Source: Gammaproteobacteria bacterium (GTDB taxonomy: Bacteria > Pseudomonadota > Gammaproteobacteria > Pseudomonadales > UBA5518). Taken from it: a stretch of DNA of 64,000 nucleotides. This document shows, piece by piece, positions 8,354-18,166 of the stretch (positions are counted from its first letter, which is position 1; every line of letters starts with the position of its first letter). The position numbers were made by a program, and so were the translations under genes. The DNA is taken from the NCBI GenBank assembly GCA_016705365.1, contig JADIYI010000002.1:434001-498000 (forward strand), written 5' to 3'. Under the pieces are notes generated by a model. That model was not told the origin of the DNA. It searched no databases and saw only the letters and a list, made by a program, of their open reading frames with translations.

Positions 8354-9880
8354 TCAGTTGAAATGATTGTGCAGACCCATCAAGGACGAATCGCCGCCGC
8401 CGGAACCCGCATCGCCGAGCGTCCTGCTGGCATCGTTGCGCACCGCGTGAAGATGCTGCAGATAGGCCTCGTTCACGTCACCGGTAACATATTGCCCGTC
8501 GAATACCGAGCAATCGAAGCCCTCGATCTGCGGGTTGCCCTCGCGCGAGCAGGACACCAGGTCCTCGAGGTCCTGGTATACCAGCCAGTCGGCACCGATC
8601 TGCTCGCAGATCTCGGCCTCGCTGCGCCCGTGCGCAATGAGCTCATCCGCCGACGGCATGTCGATGCCGTAGACATTCGGCCAGCGAACCGCGGGTGCAG
8701 CGGAGGCGAAATAGACCCGCCGCGCGCCGGCTTCGCGCGCCATCTGGATGATTTTCTGGCAGGTGGTGCCGCGCACTATCGAGTCATCCACCAGCAACAC
8801 GTTCTTGTCACGGAATTCGAGTTCGATCGGGTTCAGCTTCTGGCGCACCGAATTCCTGCGCACCGCCTGGCCGGGCATGATGAAGGTACGTCCGATGTAG
8901 CGGTTCTTCATCAGGCCCTCGCGGAACTTCACATCCAGCTCGTAGGCGATGACCTGCGCCGCCACACGGCTGGTGTCCGGAATGGGAATCACCACCTCGA
9001 TGTCGTGATCGGGCCGCAGGCGCTTGATCTTGTCCGCCAGGCGCTCGCCCTGACGCAGCCGCGCCTTGTACACCGAGACACCGTCCATGATCGAGTCCGG
9101 TCGCGCGAAATAGACATGCTCGAAAATGCACGGCGTCAGCCGGGTGTGTTCGGCGCAGATACGGGTGTGCAGGCGCCCTGCGATATCGACGAAAACCGCT
9201 TCGCCGGGCGCGACATCGCGGATCAGGCGGAATCCGAGCACATCGAGCGCAACACTCTCCGATGCCATCATGTATTCGTTGCCTGCGGGTGTCTGGCGCT
9301 CGCCGAAAACCAGCGGTCTGATCCCGTTAGGGTCGCGAAATGCGACGATCCCGTGGCCGGCAATCATCGCCACCGCGGCGTAACCGCCGCGCGCGCGCCG
9401 GTGAACACCGCGCACCGCCGTGAAGATATCGTCCGCGTCCGGAACCAGCTTGCCTAGGATCTGCAGTTCGTGCGCAAAGACGTTGAGCAGCACTTCGCTG
9501 TCGGAGTCGGTGTTGATGTGCCGCAGATCGGCCTGGAATACCTGTTCGCGAAGCTGGTCGGAATTGGTCAGGTTGCCATTGTGGGCAAGGCATATGCCAT
9601 AGGGGCTGTTGACATAGAACGGCTGTGCCAGCGCGGAACTCGAACTCCCTGCCGTGGGATAGCGCACATGGCCGATGCCGAAATTCCCCCGCAGCCGCTC
9701 CATGTGCTCGGTGCGGAACACGTCGCGCACCAGGCCATTGCCCTTGCGCTGCTTGAATACGCCGCGATCGCAGGTAATGATTCCCGCGGCATCCTGCCCG
9801 CGGTGCTGCAGCACCGTCAGCGCATCGTATAGCTGCTGGTTGACGCTGCTCGCACCCACGATGCCTGCAATACCGCACAT
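8354..9880 (-). CDS. purF: Amidophosphoribosyltransferase
   Basis: 508 aa, full length. The N-terminus MCGIAGIVG exposes the catalytic Cys2 after Met removal (class II glutamine amidotransferase, no propeptide). The phosphoribosyltransferase part carries the PRPP-binding VLLVDDSIVRGTT. The enzyme makes 5-phosphoribosylamine from PRPP and glutamine, the first committed step of purine synthesis. It follows cvpA by 18 bases, the classic cvpA-purF pair, and precedes metZ. Confidence 0.97.
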   Translation of the reverse strand: MCGIAGIVGASSVNQQLYDALTVLQHRGQDAAGIITCDRGVFKQRKGNGLVRDVFRTEHMERLRGNFGIGHVRYPTAGSSSSALAQPFYVNSPYGICLAHNGNLTNSDQLREQVFQADLRHINTDSDSEVLLNVFAHELQILGKLVPDADDIFTAVRGVHRRARGGYAAVAMIAGHGIVAFRDPNGIRPLVFGERQTPAGNEYMMASESVALDVLGFRLIRDVAPGEAVFVDIAGRLHTRICAEHTRLTPCIFEHVYFARPDSIMDGVSVYKARLRQGERLADKIKRLRPDHDIEVVIPIPDTSRVAAQVIAYELDVKFREGLMKNRYIGRTFIMPGQAVRRNSVRQKLNPIELEFRDKNVLLVDDSIVRGTTCQKIIQMAREAGARRVYFASAAPAVRWPNVYGIDMPSADELIAHGRSEAEICEQIGADWLVYQDLEDLVSCSREGNPQIEGFDCSVFDGQYVTGDVNEAYLQHLHAVRNDASRTLGDAGSGGGDSSLMGLHNHFN

Positions 9881-9898
9881 GCGCGCCGTCCTCCGCTC

Positions 9899-10405
9899 TC
9901 AGTTGCCCAGCCCGACGATCAGGTCGCGCAGTGTACCGGTGAATCCCCTGAACCAGCCTTCCATCAGCAGCAGGTGCGGCAACAGTACCGATTCCTGCCA
10001 CCAGGCATAGCTGTCGAGCTGCAGCGTCGGGCCGAGCAGTGCGACCACCGCCAGCGAAACGAGCACCCCGCGCGCAAAGCCGAACGCCATTCCGAGCAGC
10101 CGGTCGAGCGCGCCCAGCCCGACGAAGTTCACCACGCTCTGCAGCAGCCGCGCCGCCAGCGCCACCGCGATCAGCGTCAGCACGAACAGCGCCGCGAACG
10201 CCACGATATAGCGGCCAGTGGGGTTGGCGATACTGGAAGCCAGCAGATAGGCAAAACGCTCGGCGAACACCATCGCCACGATGAATGCGAGTACCCACCC
10301 GATCAGCGAAAGCGCTTCCTTGACGAAGCCGCGCAACAGACTGAGCAGCGTGGAGACACCCACCACGGTGATGATCGACCAGTCTGCCGCGTTCAGCGCG
10401 TCCAC
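9899..10405 (-). CDS. cvpA: CvpA family membrane protein
   Basis: 168 aa, GTG start. Four hydrophobic segments and the N-terminal DWSIITVVGVSTLLSLLRGF place it in the CvpA (colicin V production) family of inner-membrane proteins. Its function is not settled; in enterics it is required for colicin V export and for envelope stress or bile tolerance. It lies between the SPOR protein and purF, as in Pseudomonas. Confidence 0.92.
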   Translation of the reverse strand: MDALNAADWSIITVVGVSTLLSLLRGFVKEALSLIGWVLAFIVAMVFAERFAYLLASSIANPTGRYIVAFAALFVLTLIAVALAARLLQSVVNFVGLGALDRLLGMAFGFARGVLVSLAVVALLGPTLQLDSYAWWQESVLLPHLLLMEGWFRGFTGTLRDLIVGLGN

Positions 10406-10472
10406 GCCCGCTCCGGATCAGCGAATTCGCGCCATTCTAGCAAAGGGGCAACGCTCGTCCCACACACAACTC

Positions 10473-11081
10473 TCAGGGATAGTACCCCGTAACGTAGCCT
10501 TTCACGCCGAGATTCTTCGCGATCTCCGTTGCGAGCTTCTGCGCCGCCTGTTTGTCGAGCTTGGGATCGACATAGACCCGGTATTGTATTGCACTGCCAT
10601 CGCGCACCGTCTGCAGGATCGCGTGGTAGCCGGATTTCTCGGCCCGCCGCTTGATATCCTGGGCGTTCTCGAGTTTGCCGAACACTCCGAGCTGCACCGC
10701 CCACTGCACCGGCAAATCGTGCCGATCGAGCAGGGCGGGCTCCGGCTCGGAGTCCCGTGGCGCGGGCTCCGCCGCTTCGCTCTCCGGTGCGGGGGCTTGC
10801 GCCACCGGCTCTGCAGGTTGAAGTGGCACCGCACTGGCGGCGGTGTCCATGACGGACGTCTCGCCCGCTTCGGCACTTGCCGCACGTTCCGCACTGTAGT
10901 CTGGCTGGGGCGGCAGCTGCGGTGCTTCGGGCTCGCTGATCGCGAACCGCTCCACCGGCGGTGCCTCGGGAATCTTGCTGCGCTGGCTGATCTCGCGCAC
11001 CGGAGTGGTGTCGAACAGCACCGGCCAGATGATGATCCCGAGAGCCACCAGCACCGCCGTGCCTACCAAACGGTGTTTCAT
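10473..11081 (-). CDS. SPOR-domain membrane protein (DedD-like)
   Basis: 202 aa from the ATG at 11081, which has CAGAGG seven bases upstream. A short cytoplasmic N-terminus is followed by one transmembrane helix (about residues 4-20), a Pro/Glu/Ala-rich linker (about 30-120) and a C-terminal SPOR domain (WAVQLGVFGKLENAQDIKRR onward). SPOR domains bind denuded septal peptidoglycan, so this is a probable division-site protein like E. coli DedD. It sits eight bases after folC, the usual position of DedD-type genes. Confidence 0.88.
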   Translation of the reverse strand: MKHRLVGTAVLVALGIIIWPVLFDTTPVREISQRSKIPEAPPVERFAISEPEAPQLPPQPDYSAERAASAEAGETSVMDTAASAVPLQPAEPVAQAPAPESEAAEPAPRDSEPEPALLDRHDLPVQWAVQLGVFGKLENAQDIKRRAEKSGYHAILQTVRDGSAIQYRVYVDPKLDKQAAQKLATEIAKNLGVKGYVTGYYP

Positions 11082-11089
11082 TGCCTCTG

Positions 11090-12391
11090 TCAAAATCGAT
11101 CTCCGTTGATACCATCCTGCTGATCGAGCCATTCGAGCGCAGGACCTACCGTGTGAAACGAGCCGCACACCACCAACCGATCACCGCGCTGGAGCGTGGC
11201 GAGCGCATGGTCCATCGCCACCCCGACGTCCGCACAGCATTGTACGCTCACCTTGCCAGCCAGCGCCTCGAGGCGTCGCACCACGTCGGCTGCGGGCGCC
11301 GCGCGGCTCGCGTGCAGTTGCGGAAGGAACCACACGCTCGCATATCCCGCCAGCACCGCCAGCATCGCCTCGATGTCCTTGTCCCTCATTGCGGCAAACA
11401 CCACGGCGGTGCGTCCGGCAGGTGCCTGCTCGGCGAGGCGTGCCGCCAGCACCTCGGTAGCCGCGAGGTTGTGCGCCACGTCGAGCACGCAGTCTATTCC
11501 GCGCAGGCGGCATTGCTGAAAGCGGCCCGCCAGCGTGATTGACGGCAACACGCTCGCCAGCATGGTCCGATCGAGAGCGATGTCACACAACAACAACGCC
11601 TGCAGCGCCGCCGCCACGTTGCCAGCGAGCAGTTGCGGTGGCGGCAGTCCCTCGCGCCGAAACGCCAGTCCCGCGCGATCCGTGCCGCGCCAGCACCATT
11701 CACCGGAGGCGTTGCGCCACGCATCGAACTGCGCACCGATTCCGAACCACGGCGCCTCGAGTGAGCCAGCCGCGCGGTACAGCGCCTGCGGCGGATTCCG
11801 ATCGGCGCAGACCACCGGGCTGCGGGAGCGGAATATCCCCGCTTTTTCTCCCGCGATCGTCTCGCGGTCCTTGCCCAGCCAATCGGTGTGATCGATCTGG
11901 ATGCTGGATATCACCGCCACGTCGGCATCGATGATGTTCACCGCATCGAGGCGACCTCCCAGACCGACCTCGAGCAACAGGAAGTCGAGCCTTGCGTGGC
12001 GGAATATTTCCAGCGCCGCGAGTGTGCCAAATTCGAAATAGGTGAGCGGAGTCTCTCCGCGTGCGCGCTCGACGGCGGCAAACGCCGCGCACAACGCTGC
12101 GTCATCGACTGCCCGCCCCTGCAGCCGTACCCGCTCGTTGTAATGACGCAGGTGCGGCGAGGTATACGCACCGACGCGCTTGCCCGCCGCCAGCAACAGC
12201 TGCTCCATGACGGCCACGCAGGATCCCTTGCCGTTGGTGCCCGCTACGGTTATCACCGTGGCTGCCGGGCTGGCGATGCCCATGCGCGCCGCCACCCGGG
12301 CCGTGCGCTCCAGCCCCAGCTCTATCTCGGCCGGGTGGGCACGCTCGATTCGATCAAGCCAGTCGCCAAGCGTCGCTCGTTCCCGATGCAT
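11090..12391 (-). CDS. folC: Bifunctional folylpolyglutamate / dihydrofolate synthase
   Basis: 433 aa, full length. The ATP-binding loop is TVAGTNGKGS (about residues 48-57), followed by AYTSPHL and the Mur-ligase-like central domain with SIQIDHTDWLG. FolC adds glutamate to dihydropteroate and to folates. It follows accD by 15 bases and precedes the SPOR gene. Confidence 0.95.
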   Translation of the reverse strand: MHRERATLGDWLDRIERAHPAEIELGLERTARVAARMGIASPAATVITVAGTNGKGSCVAVMEQLLLAAGKRVGAYTSPHLRHYNERVRLQGRAVDDAALCAAFAAVERARGETPLTYFEFGTLAALEIFRHARLDFLLLEVGLGGRLDAVNIIDADVAVISSIQIDHTDWLGKDRETIAGEKAGIFRSRSPVVCADRNPPQALYRAAGSLEAPWFGIGAQFDAWRNASGEWCWRGTDRAGLAFRREGLPPPQLLAGNVAAALQALLLCDIALDRTMLASVLPSITLAGRFQQCRLRGIDCVLDVAHNLAATEVLAARLAEQAPAGRTAVVFAAMRDKDIEAMLAVLAGYASVWFLPQLHASRAAPAADVVRRLEALAGKVSVQCCADVGVAMDHALATLQRGDRLVVCGSFHTVGPALEWLDQQDGINGDRF

Positions 12392-12406
12392 GCGGCTATC
12401 GCTGCC

Positions 12407-13297
12407 TCAACCCGCCTCCACTTCCACCTCCAGCTCCGGCTCGGGCCGCCCGGTCAGCCGTGCCAGCAGCGAGGCAATCCGGTCACGCATCTGCCCGCGC
12501 GGCACGATCATGTCGACCGCGCCATGCTCGAGCAGGAACTCGCTGCGCTGGAATCCGCGCGGCAGCTTCTGGCGGATGGTCTGTTCGATGATGTTCGGAC
12601 CGGCGAAGCCGGCGCGGGCATACGGTTCGGCAATGTTGATGTCGCCCAGGATCGCGAGGCTGGCCGAGACGCCGCCGTAGATCGGGTCGGTCAATACCGA
12701 AACATAGGGTATCCGCGCGAGTTTGAGACGTTCGAGAATGGCACTGGTCTTGGCCATCTGCATCAGCGATATCAGCGCTTCCTGCATGCGTGCGCCGCCA
12801 CTGGCCGAGAAACACACCAGCGGCATATTGTTGTCGAGCGAGTCGCGTGCCGCACGGGTGAATTTCTCGCCCACCGCATAACCCATCGAACCGCCGTGGA
12901 AATTGAATTCGAACGCCAGCGTATTCAGCGCGATTCCCTTCAGCGTGCCCTGCATGGCAACCAGGGCGTCACGCTCGCCGGTGGCTTTTTGCGCCGCGCT
13001 CAGGCGATCCCGATACTTCTTGAGATCCTTGAATTTCAGGCGATCGACCGGCTCGACGTCGGCACAGATCTCCGTGCGCCCCTGCGGATCGAGAAAGATG
13101 TCGAGGCGCCGGCGCGCACCGATGCGCATGTGGTGATCGCACTTGGGGCATACGTCGAGATTCTTGTCGAGTTCGGGCCGGTACAGCACCGCCTCGCACT
13201 TGACGCACTTGTGCCACAAGCCTTCCGGAACCGTGGTCTTGCGATCCTGTTCGCCACGGCGAACCGCGGCCGGCACAATCTTGTCGAGCCAACTCAT
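12407..13297 (-). CDS. accD: Acetyl-CoA carboxylase carboxyltransferase beta subunit
   Basis: 296 aa. The N-terminal zinc ribbon is present (CVKC and CPKC pairs near residues 34-56), followed by the carboxyltransferase crotonase-like core with SMGYAVGEK, SASGGARMQE and SVLTDPIYGGVSAS. With AccA it transfers CO2 from carboxybiotin to acetyl-CoA to form malonyl-CoA. Its ATG overlaps the trpF stop (ATGA), so translation is coupled. The C-terminus ends in a short Glu/Val repeat. Confidence 0.97.
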   Translation of the reverse strand: MSWLDKIVPAAVRRGEQDRKTTVPEGLWHKCVKCEAVLYRPELDKNLDVCPKCDHHMRIGARRRLDIFLDPQGRTEICADVEPVDRLKFKDLKKYRDRLSAAQKATGERDALVAMQGTLKGIALNTLAFEFNFHGGSMGYAVGEKFTRAARDSLDNNMPLVCFSASGGARMQEALISLMQMAKTSAILERLKLARIPYVSVLTDPIYGGVSASLAILGDINIAEPYARAGFAGPNIIEQTIRQKLPRGFQRSEFLLEHGAVDMIVPRGQMRDRIASLLARLTGRPEPELEVEVEAG

Positions 13298-13953
13298 CGT
13301 CTCATCCCTCCGGTCCAGTCCTGCGTCATGGCATTTTCGGTCGCCACGGCGCGCATGAAATCCTGCACCCTGCGTGCATCCTTTATCCCCGGCGCCTGCT
13401 CCACACCGCTGCTCACGTCCACCGCCCAGGGCCGCGCGCGGCGGATAGCTTCCCCGACATTGCCCGCGTGCAGCCCTCCGGCCAGGATCAGCGGGCGGGC
13501 CGCGGCTGCCGCGGGCAGCAGGTTCCAGTCGAATACCCGTCCACTGCCACCGGGGTGCACCGCATCCTCGGTATCGAACAGCAGACCGCGGGCACCCGGC
13601 CAGGACGCCAGCGCATGGTCCGGCGGAGCGCTCGCCCCCACCCGGAGCGCCTTGATGTAGGGTACCCCGAAACGGGCACAGAACTCGTCTGTTTCACTGC
13701 CATGAAACTGCAGCAGATCCGGACGCAGTGTATCCAGTACCCGCTGCACCTGCGCGACATCGGGATCGACAAACAGCGCCACGCTGGTCACGAACGGCGG
13801 CAGCGACGCGACAATCTCGCGCGCCTGCACCACGTTCACCGCGCGCCTGCTGTTGCTCCAGAACACCAGTCCGATCGCATCGGCCCCGGCACGTGCCGCG
13901 ACCTCGACATCATGCGCGCGCGTGATTCCGCAGATCTTGACCCTTACTCGCAC
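13294..13953 (-). CDS. trpF: Phosphoribosylanthranilate isomerase
   Basis: 219 aa, GTG start. It is a (beta/alpha)8 barrel with the catalytic Cys in VKICGIT, LQFHGSE, LILAGGL and the phosphate-binding VDVSSGVE near the end. It catalyses the Amadori rearrangement of N-(5-phosphoribosyl)anthranilate in tryptophan synthesis. The gene is separated from truA by about 70 bases and coupled to accD. Confidence 0.95.
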   Translation of the reverse strand: MRVRVKICGITRAHDVEVAARAGADAIGLVFWSNSRRAVNVVQAREIVASLPPFVTSVALFVDPDVAQVQRVLDTLRPDLLQFHGSETDEFCARFGVPYIKALRVGASAPPDHALASWPGARGLLFDTEDAVHPGGSGRVFDWNLLPAAAAARPLILAGGLHAGNVGEAIRRARPWAVDVSSGVEQAPGIKDARRVQDFMRAVATENAMTQDWTGGMRR

Positions 13954-14023
13954 GTTGAGCGGCTTCTCTTGCGATGGCAGGGCGCGATTCTAGCAGATGC
14001 CGCGCGTTGCCATGGCGCATCCT

Positions 14024-14833
14024 TCAGCCGGAAAACCAGGGGGCCGAAGGCGGCTCCGGCAGCTGCCAGCGGGGCGCATAACCGACCGCGCACAGATACA
14101 ACCCGGCCGCCGGCGCGGTGGCAGCGGACTGCCGACGATCGCGCGATTCGAGCACCTCTCCCAGCCATTCCACCGCTCGCTCGCCGGTTCCGACCGCCAT
14201 CAGGGCACCGGCGATGTTGCGCACCATATGCAGCAGGAAGGCATTGGCCTGGATGTCGATCACGAGCAGTTCGCCGCTGCGGTTCACGTTTACCGTATCG
14301 ACCCGGCGCATCGCCGTGCGCGACTGGCAACCCGCACCGCGAAACGCGCTGAAATCGCGCTCGCCCGGCAATTGCCTGGCAGCCTGTCGCATCCGCTGCT
14401 CGTCGAGCGGACGACGCTGCTCGCACACCGACCCGGCCAGCAGCGCGCTGCGGACCGGGCGATTCAGGATCAGGTAGCGATAACAACGGTGGGTTGCGGA
14501 AAAGCGCGCATTGAAAGCTGCATCCACTTCCCGCGCCCATTGCACGGCGATGCTTTTCGGCAGCAGCGAATTGACTCCCTGCACCCAGGCACGCAACGGA
14601 CGATCCGCCGTGGTATCGAAATGCACGACCTGGCAACTGGCGTGCACGCCGGCATCGGTGCGCCCGGCGCAGACCGTGCTTATGCGAGCGTCCGCAACCT
14701 GGCCGAGTGCGCTTTCGAGGGTTTCCTGGACGGTTGGCAGGCGCGGCGAACGCTGCGCCTGCCAACCGGAAAAAGTGCTGCCACAATATTCGAGACCAAG
14801 CGCGATGCGTCGTGCTCCAATCGCGCCGGACAT
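14024..14833 (-). CDS. truA: tRNA pseudouridine(38-40) synthase
   Basis: 269 aa. The catalytic Asp lies in CAGRTDAGVHA, with FSGWQ near the N-terminus and FLLHMVRNIAGAL in the C-terminal half, all TruA hallmarks. It isomerises uridines 38-40 in the anticodon arm of many tRNAs. The ATG is three bases downstream of the fimV stop, so its ribosome-binding site lies within the end of fimV. Confidence 0.95.
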   Translation of the reverse strand: MSGAIGARRIALGLEYCGSTFSGWQAQRSPRLPTVQETLESALGQVADARISTVCAGRTDAGVHASCQVVHFDTTADRPLRAWVQGVNSLLPKSIAVQWAREVDAAFNARFSATHRCYRYLILNRPVRSALLAGSVCEQRRPLDEQRMRQAARQLPGERDFSAFRGAGCQSRTAMRRVDTVNVNRSGELLVIDIQANAFLLHMVRNIAGALMAVGTGERAVEWLGEVLESRDRRQSAATAPAAGLYLCAVGYAPRWQLPEPPSAPWFSG

Positions 14834-14836
14834 GGC

Positions 14837-16966
14837 TCAACCGGCGCGCAGGGTATCCAGAATCTTGCTGGCCTGCTCGCGCTGGTACTGCGCGCCTTCG
14901 GCAACGACCTCCTCGAGGATGTCGCGGGCCCCGTCCATATCGCCCATATCCATATAAGCGCGCGCCAGCTCGAGCTTGGTCTCGACTTCGTCGCTGTCGG
15001 GCAGCAGATCGAGCTCGTCGTCGTGCTCGCCTGCCGGCAAGACCCGGGCGGGTTCATCCGCCACCAGGTCCAGTTCCGCGGGCGCACGGGCTTCCTCCGC
15101 GCCCGACTCGAGTTCCCCGAGCTCGAGCTCGAGCGAAAGGTCTTCTTCTCCTTCGTCGGCAGGGGCATCGAGTTGCGGACTGGCGATATCGAGCTCCGCG
15201 GTGACAAGGCCCGGTTCCGCGCTGTCGGTGGCGTCGACCCCGGTCGCGGGCTGCCCATCGATCTCCAGCAGCCAATGCGCACGATCGGTGTCTTCGAGCA
15301 ACTCGCGGGCGGCACGCAACGCGGCCTTGTCGCCGAGTGCTTCGAGGCGGTCGAATTCCGCGATGAATTCGCTGGCATTACCCTGTTCGGCAAGGATATC
15401 CATCAGCTTGAGTCGCACATCGCTGCGATCCGGGTGCTGGACCAGCGCCTTGCCCAACAGTTCGATGGCGGTTTGCGGTTTGCCATAGGCAATATAGATA
15501 TCCGCTTCGCTCACCGGGTCGGCGATTTCCTGATCGCCGGCAGCGACGGCCTTGACGCGGGCCGGAGCGCCGAACAGCGCTTTTTCAGCCACGTCATCGC
15601 GCTCGAGATCCGATCGCTGCGCGGCGACCTGCGGGGCCGCGGCCGCCGCAGCCTGGGCCGCGGCCTTGCGCAGTTCGTGCGCCGGCACCGGCATCTCGGA
15701 ATCGCGCCGACGGCGCGTGAACAGGAACGCCAGCATTGCGATCAATGCCACTCCCGCGCCACCGGCCAGCACCATGGTATTGCCGAGCAGGCGGTCGACA
15801 AGGCTCTGCGCTGGCTCGCTCGCGACTGGCGTCTCGGGCGATGCCGGCACCTCGGCGGTGGCGGCAGGCGTCTCGGGAGCAGCAGCGGCTTCGACGGGCG
15901 CATCCGTGCCGGCCTGGGCCGAGCTCAGGCCATCGCTCTTCAGTTCCACCAGGCGTTCGTAGTCCTGTACCTGTTCCTCGAGCGCCGCAACCCGCGCCTT
16001 CAGTTCGGCGTTGGCGCGCTCGGCAGCCGACAGGCTTTCCTCGGTTTGCGCGAGTTGCTCCTGCGAGCCGCCGGTAACGGTTCCTCCGCTGCCACCGGCG
16101 GCGCTGCTGCCGCTGGCATCCTCCACCGAATCGCCCGCGAGCCGCAGATACGCATCTTCATCTCCCGCAGCAGAGGCGGCGGGAGCAGCCTCCGCTGACG
16201 CTGCCGGTTCATGGGCGGTGGTATCGCCCGCGCGCCATTCACGATTGTGCTCCGAGACCGTACTCGCCGCATCGGCCTGCGAGAGCCCGGCAATGTCGGC
16301 GGCCGCCGGAATGCGCAGAACCTGCACCGCCTTCAGCAGATTGATGTTCCCGCGGATGAAAGCCGCGGGATTGTCGCGGTGGATCGCCACCATCATCCGC
16401 TGGATCGACACCCCTTGCGGGCGCGCACGGCTGGCAATACCCCACAGGGTATCGTTGCGGGCCACGGTATAGCTGTTCCCGCTCCATTCGCCGCGCATCG
16501 GGGCCGTCGACGTGGCGCTTCGCGCCGCGGGTGCGGCCGGTGCGCGCACCGCCGGCAGCGCGGCGCGCTGGTAGGTGGGCAGGTCGAGCAGGACGGTGTA
16601 CTCGCGCAGCACCCTGCCATTGGGCCAGCGCGCCTCGACTATGAAATCCAGGTAGGGTTCGCGGACCGGACGTTCGGTCGTGACCCGCAACAACGCGTCG
16701 CCACCGCTCAGCTGCAGATCGAAGCGCAACTCGCCCAGAAAGAACAGGCGATCAACCCCCGCCCGCTCGAAATCGGCTTGCGAAGCAAGTTTCACGATGA
16801 TCTGACTGGCGTCGAGATCGCCCGCTCCGTGCAGCCGGATCTCGGCCGACAGCGGCTGATCGAGCGATGAACGAAGGCTGATTTCGCCGAGTCCCAGTGC
16901 CTGCACCAGCGATGCCTGCAGCATCGCGAAGGCCAGCAGGGTGGTAGTTGCATGCTTCCTGATCAT
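14837..16966 (-). CDS. fimV: FimV-like LysM/TPR inner-membrane hub protein
   Basis: 709 aa. A Sec signal peptide ends near ALG (residues ~1-25), and a FimV N-terminal domain with LGEISLRSSLDQPL follows. A LysM-like region begins SYTVARNDTLWGIA (about 165-215), then a Ser/Ala/Glu-rich coiled coil, a single transmembrane helix (MVLAGGAGVALIAMLAFLF), an acidic cytoplasmic region and the C-terminal FimV TPR motif. FimV binds peptidoglycan, places type IV pilus and polarity proteins at the pole, and raises cAMP through CyaB in Pseudomonas. The start has AAAGGA seven bases upstream. The acidic Leu/Glu/Asp-rich stretch is normal for the family. Confidence 0.93.
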   Translation of the reverse strand: MIRKHATTTLLAFAMLQASLVQALGLGEISLRSSLDQPLSAEIRLHGAGDLDASQIIVKLASQADFERAGVDRLFFLGELRFDLQLSGGDALLRVTTERPVREPYLDFIVEARWPNGRVLREYTVLLDLPTYQRAALPAVRAPAAPAARSATSTAPMRGEWSGNSYTVARNDTLWGIASRARPQGVSIQRMMVAIHRDNPAAFIRGNINLLKAVQVLRIPAAADIAGLSQADAASTVSEHNREWRAGDTTAHEPAASAEAAPAASAAGDEDAYLRLAGDSVEDASGSSAAGGSGGTVTGGSQEQLAQTEESLSAAERANAELKARVAALEEQVQDYERLVELKSDGLSSAQAGTDAPVEAAAAPETPAATAEVPASPETPVASEPAQSLVDRLLGNTMVLAGGAGVALIAMLAFLFTRRRRDSEMPVPAHELRKAAAQAAAAAAPQVAAQRSDLERDDVAEKALFGAPARVKAVAAGDQEIADPVSEADIYIAYGKPQTAIELLGKALVQHPDRSDVRLKLMDILAEQGNASEFIAEFDRLEALGDKAALRAARELLEDTDRAHWLLEIDGQPATGVDATDSAEPGLVTAELDIASPQLDAPADEGEEDLSLELELGELESGAEEARAPAELDLVADEPARVLPAGEHDDELDLLPDSDEVETKLELARAYMDMGDMDGARDILEEVVAEGAQYQREQASKILDTLRAG

Positions 16967-17104
16967 CGGCAGTCCTTTATTGATGTATCCCCGTGCACCG
17001 CCCGGAATGGGAGTAGCAGCCCCGGAATACGGTCCGGAAAGGGGGGGATTGGCCCGGTCAGCGGTTCACGCCACCCGCCGTGCCAAGCATGCAGGAAGTA
17101 TTGG

Positions 17105-18127
17105 CTACAAAAAGCCCTGAATCAAGGTTTCGGCGATCTGTATGCTATTCAGCGCTGCGCCCTTGCGCACATTATCCGACACCACCCACAGATTCAGGCC
17201 TCGCGGGTGCGAGATATCCTCGCGAATCCGCCCCACGAAAACCGCGTCCTTGCCACTCGCGTCCCCCACCGGGGTGGGGTAGCCGCCGGGCTTGTGTTCA
17301 TCCAGCACCACGACTCCGGGCGCTGCCGCCAGCAGGCTGCGCGCCTGGTCCGCGCTGATCTTGTCACGGGTCTCGATATGCACGGCCTCGGAGTGCCCGT
17401 AGAACACTGGCACCCGCACACAGGTCGGGTTCACCTGTATATCCGGATCGCCCATGATCTTGCGGGTCTCCCAGACCATCTTCATCTCTTCCTTGGTATA
17501 ACCGTTGTCCATGAACACATCGATCTGCGGCAAGACATTGAAGGCGATCTGTTTCGGATAGACCTTGCTCTCGACCGGGCGCCCGTTCAACAGGTTCGCG
17601 GTCTGGCTGGCCAGTTCCTCGAGTGCCTCCTTGCCGGTACCGGAAACGGCCTGGTAGGTGGCAACATTGATGCGCTCGATGCCGACCGCGTCATAGATGG
17701 GCTTGAGTGCGACCAGCATCTGGATGGTGCTGCAGTTGGGGTTGGCGATGATGTTGCGGTTACGGTAGTCGGCCAGCGCCTGGGCGTTGACCTCCGGCAC
17801 CACCAGCGGGATATCGTCGTCATAGCGGAATTGCGAGGTGTTGTCGATCACCACGCACCCGGCATCGGCGGCGCGCGGGGCGTAGATCGCCGAGACGCTG
17901 GCTCCCGGTGAAAACAGCCCGATCTGCACCTTTTCGAAATCAAAATCCGCCAGGTTCTCGACATCGAGTTCCTGACGGCCGAACTGCACGGTCCTGCCGA
18001 TCGAGCGCTCGCTCGCCAGCGCATATACCTTGCCGACCGGAAAGCGCCGCTCGGCCAGGATCTGCAACATGCACTCGCCCACCGCCCCGGTCGCACCCAC
18101 TACCGCCACATCAAACGTTCTGCTCAT
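17105..18127 (-). CDS. asd: Aspartate-semialdehyde dehydrogenase
   Basis: 340 aa from the ATG at 18127 (GGAG seven bases before it). The NADP-binding loop is VVGATGAVG, the active-site Cys lies in NPNCSTIQ, and the catalytic His in GHSEAVH. It reduces aspartyl phosphate to aspartate semialdehyde, the branch point to lysine/DAP, threonine and methionine. It lies 39 bases downstream of leuB, and fimV follows after a 138-base gap. The shorter Gly-poor C-terminus matches the Pseudomonas/actinobacterial form rather than the E. coli form. Confidence 0.95.
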   Translation of the reverse strand: MSRTFDVAVVGATGAVGECMLQILAERRFPVGKVYALASERSIGRTVQFGRQELDVENLADFDFEKVQIGLFSPGASVSAIYAPRAADAGCVVIDNTSQFRYDDDIPLVVPEVNAQALADYRNRNIIANPNCSTIQMLVALKPIYDAVGIERINVATYQAVSGTGKEALEELASQTANLLNGRPVESKVYPKQIAFNVLPQIDVFMDNGYTKEEMKMVWETRKIMGDPDIQVNPTCVRVPVFYGHSEAVHIETRDKISADQARSLLAAAPGVVVLDEHKPGGYPTPVGDASGKDAVFVGRIREDISHPRGLNLWVVSDNVRKGAALNSIQIAETLIQGFL

Positions 18128-18166
18128 CAAACTACTCCGTCGCTGTTTCGAAGATCCCTGCGCTGC

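Noticed and set aside
6869..9457. An 862-codon plus-strand open frame across moxR, metZ and purF
   Set aside because: Runs antisense through three recognisable genes; Arg/His-rich with no domain.
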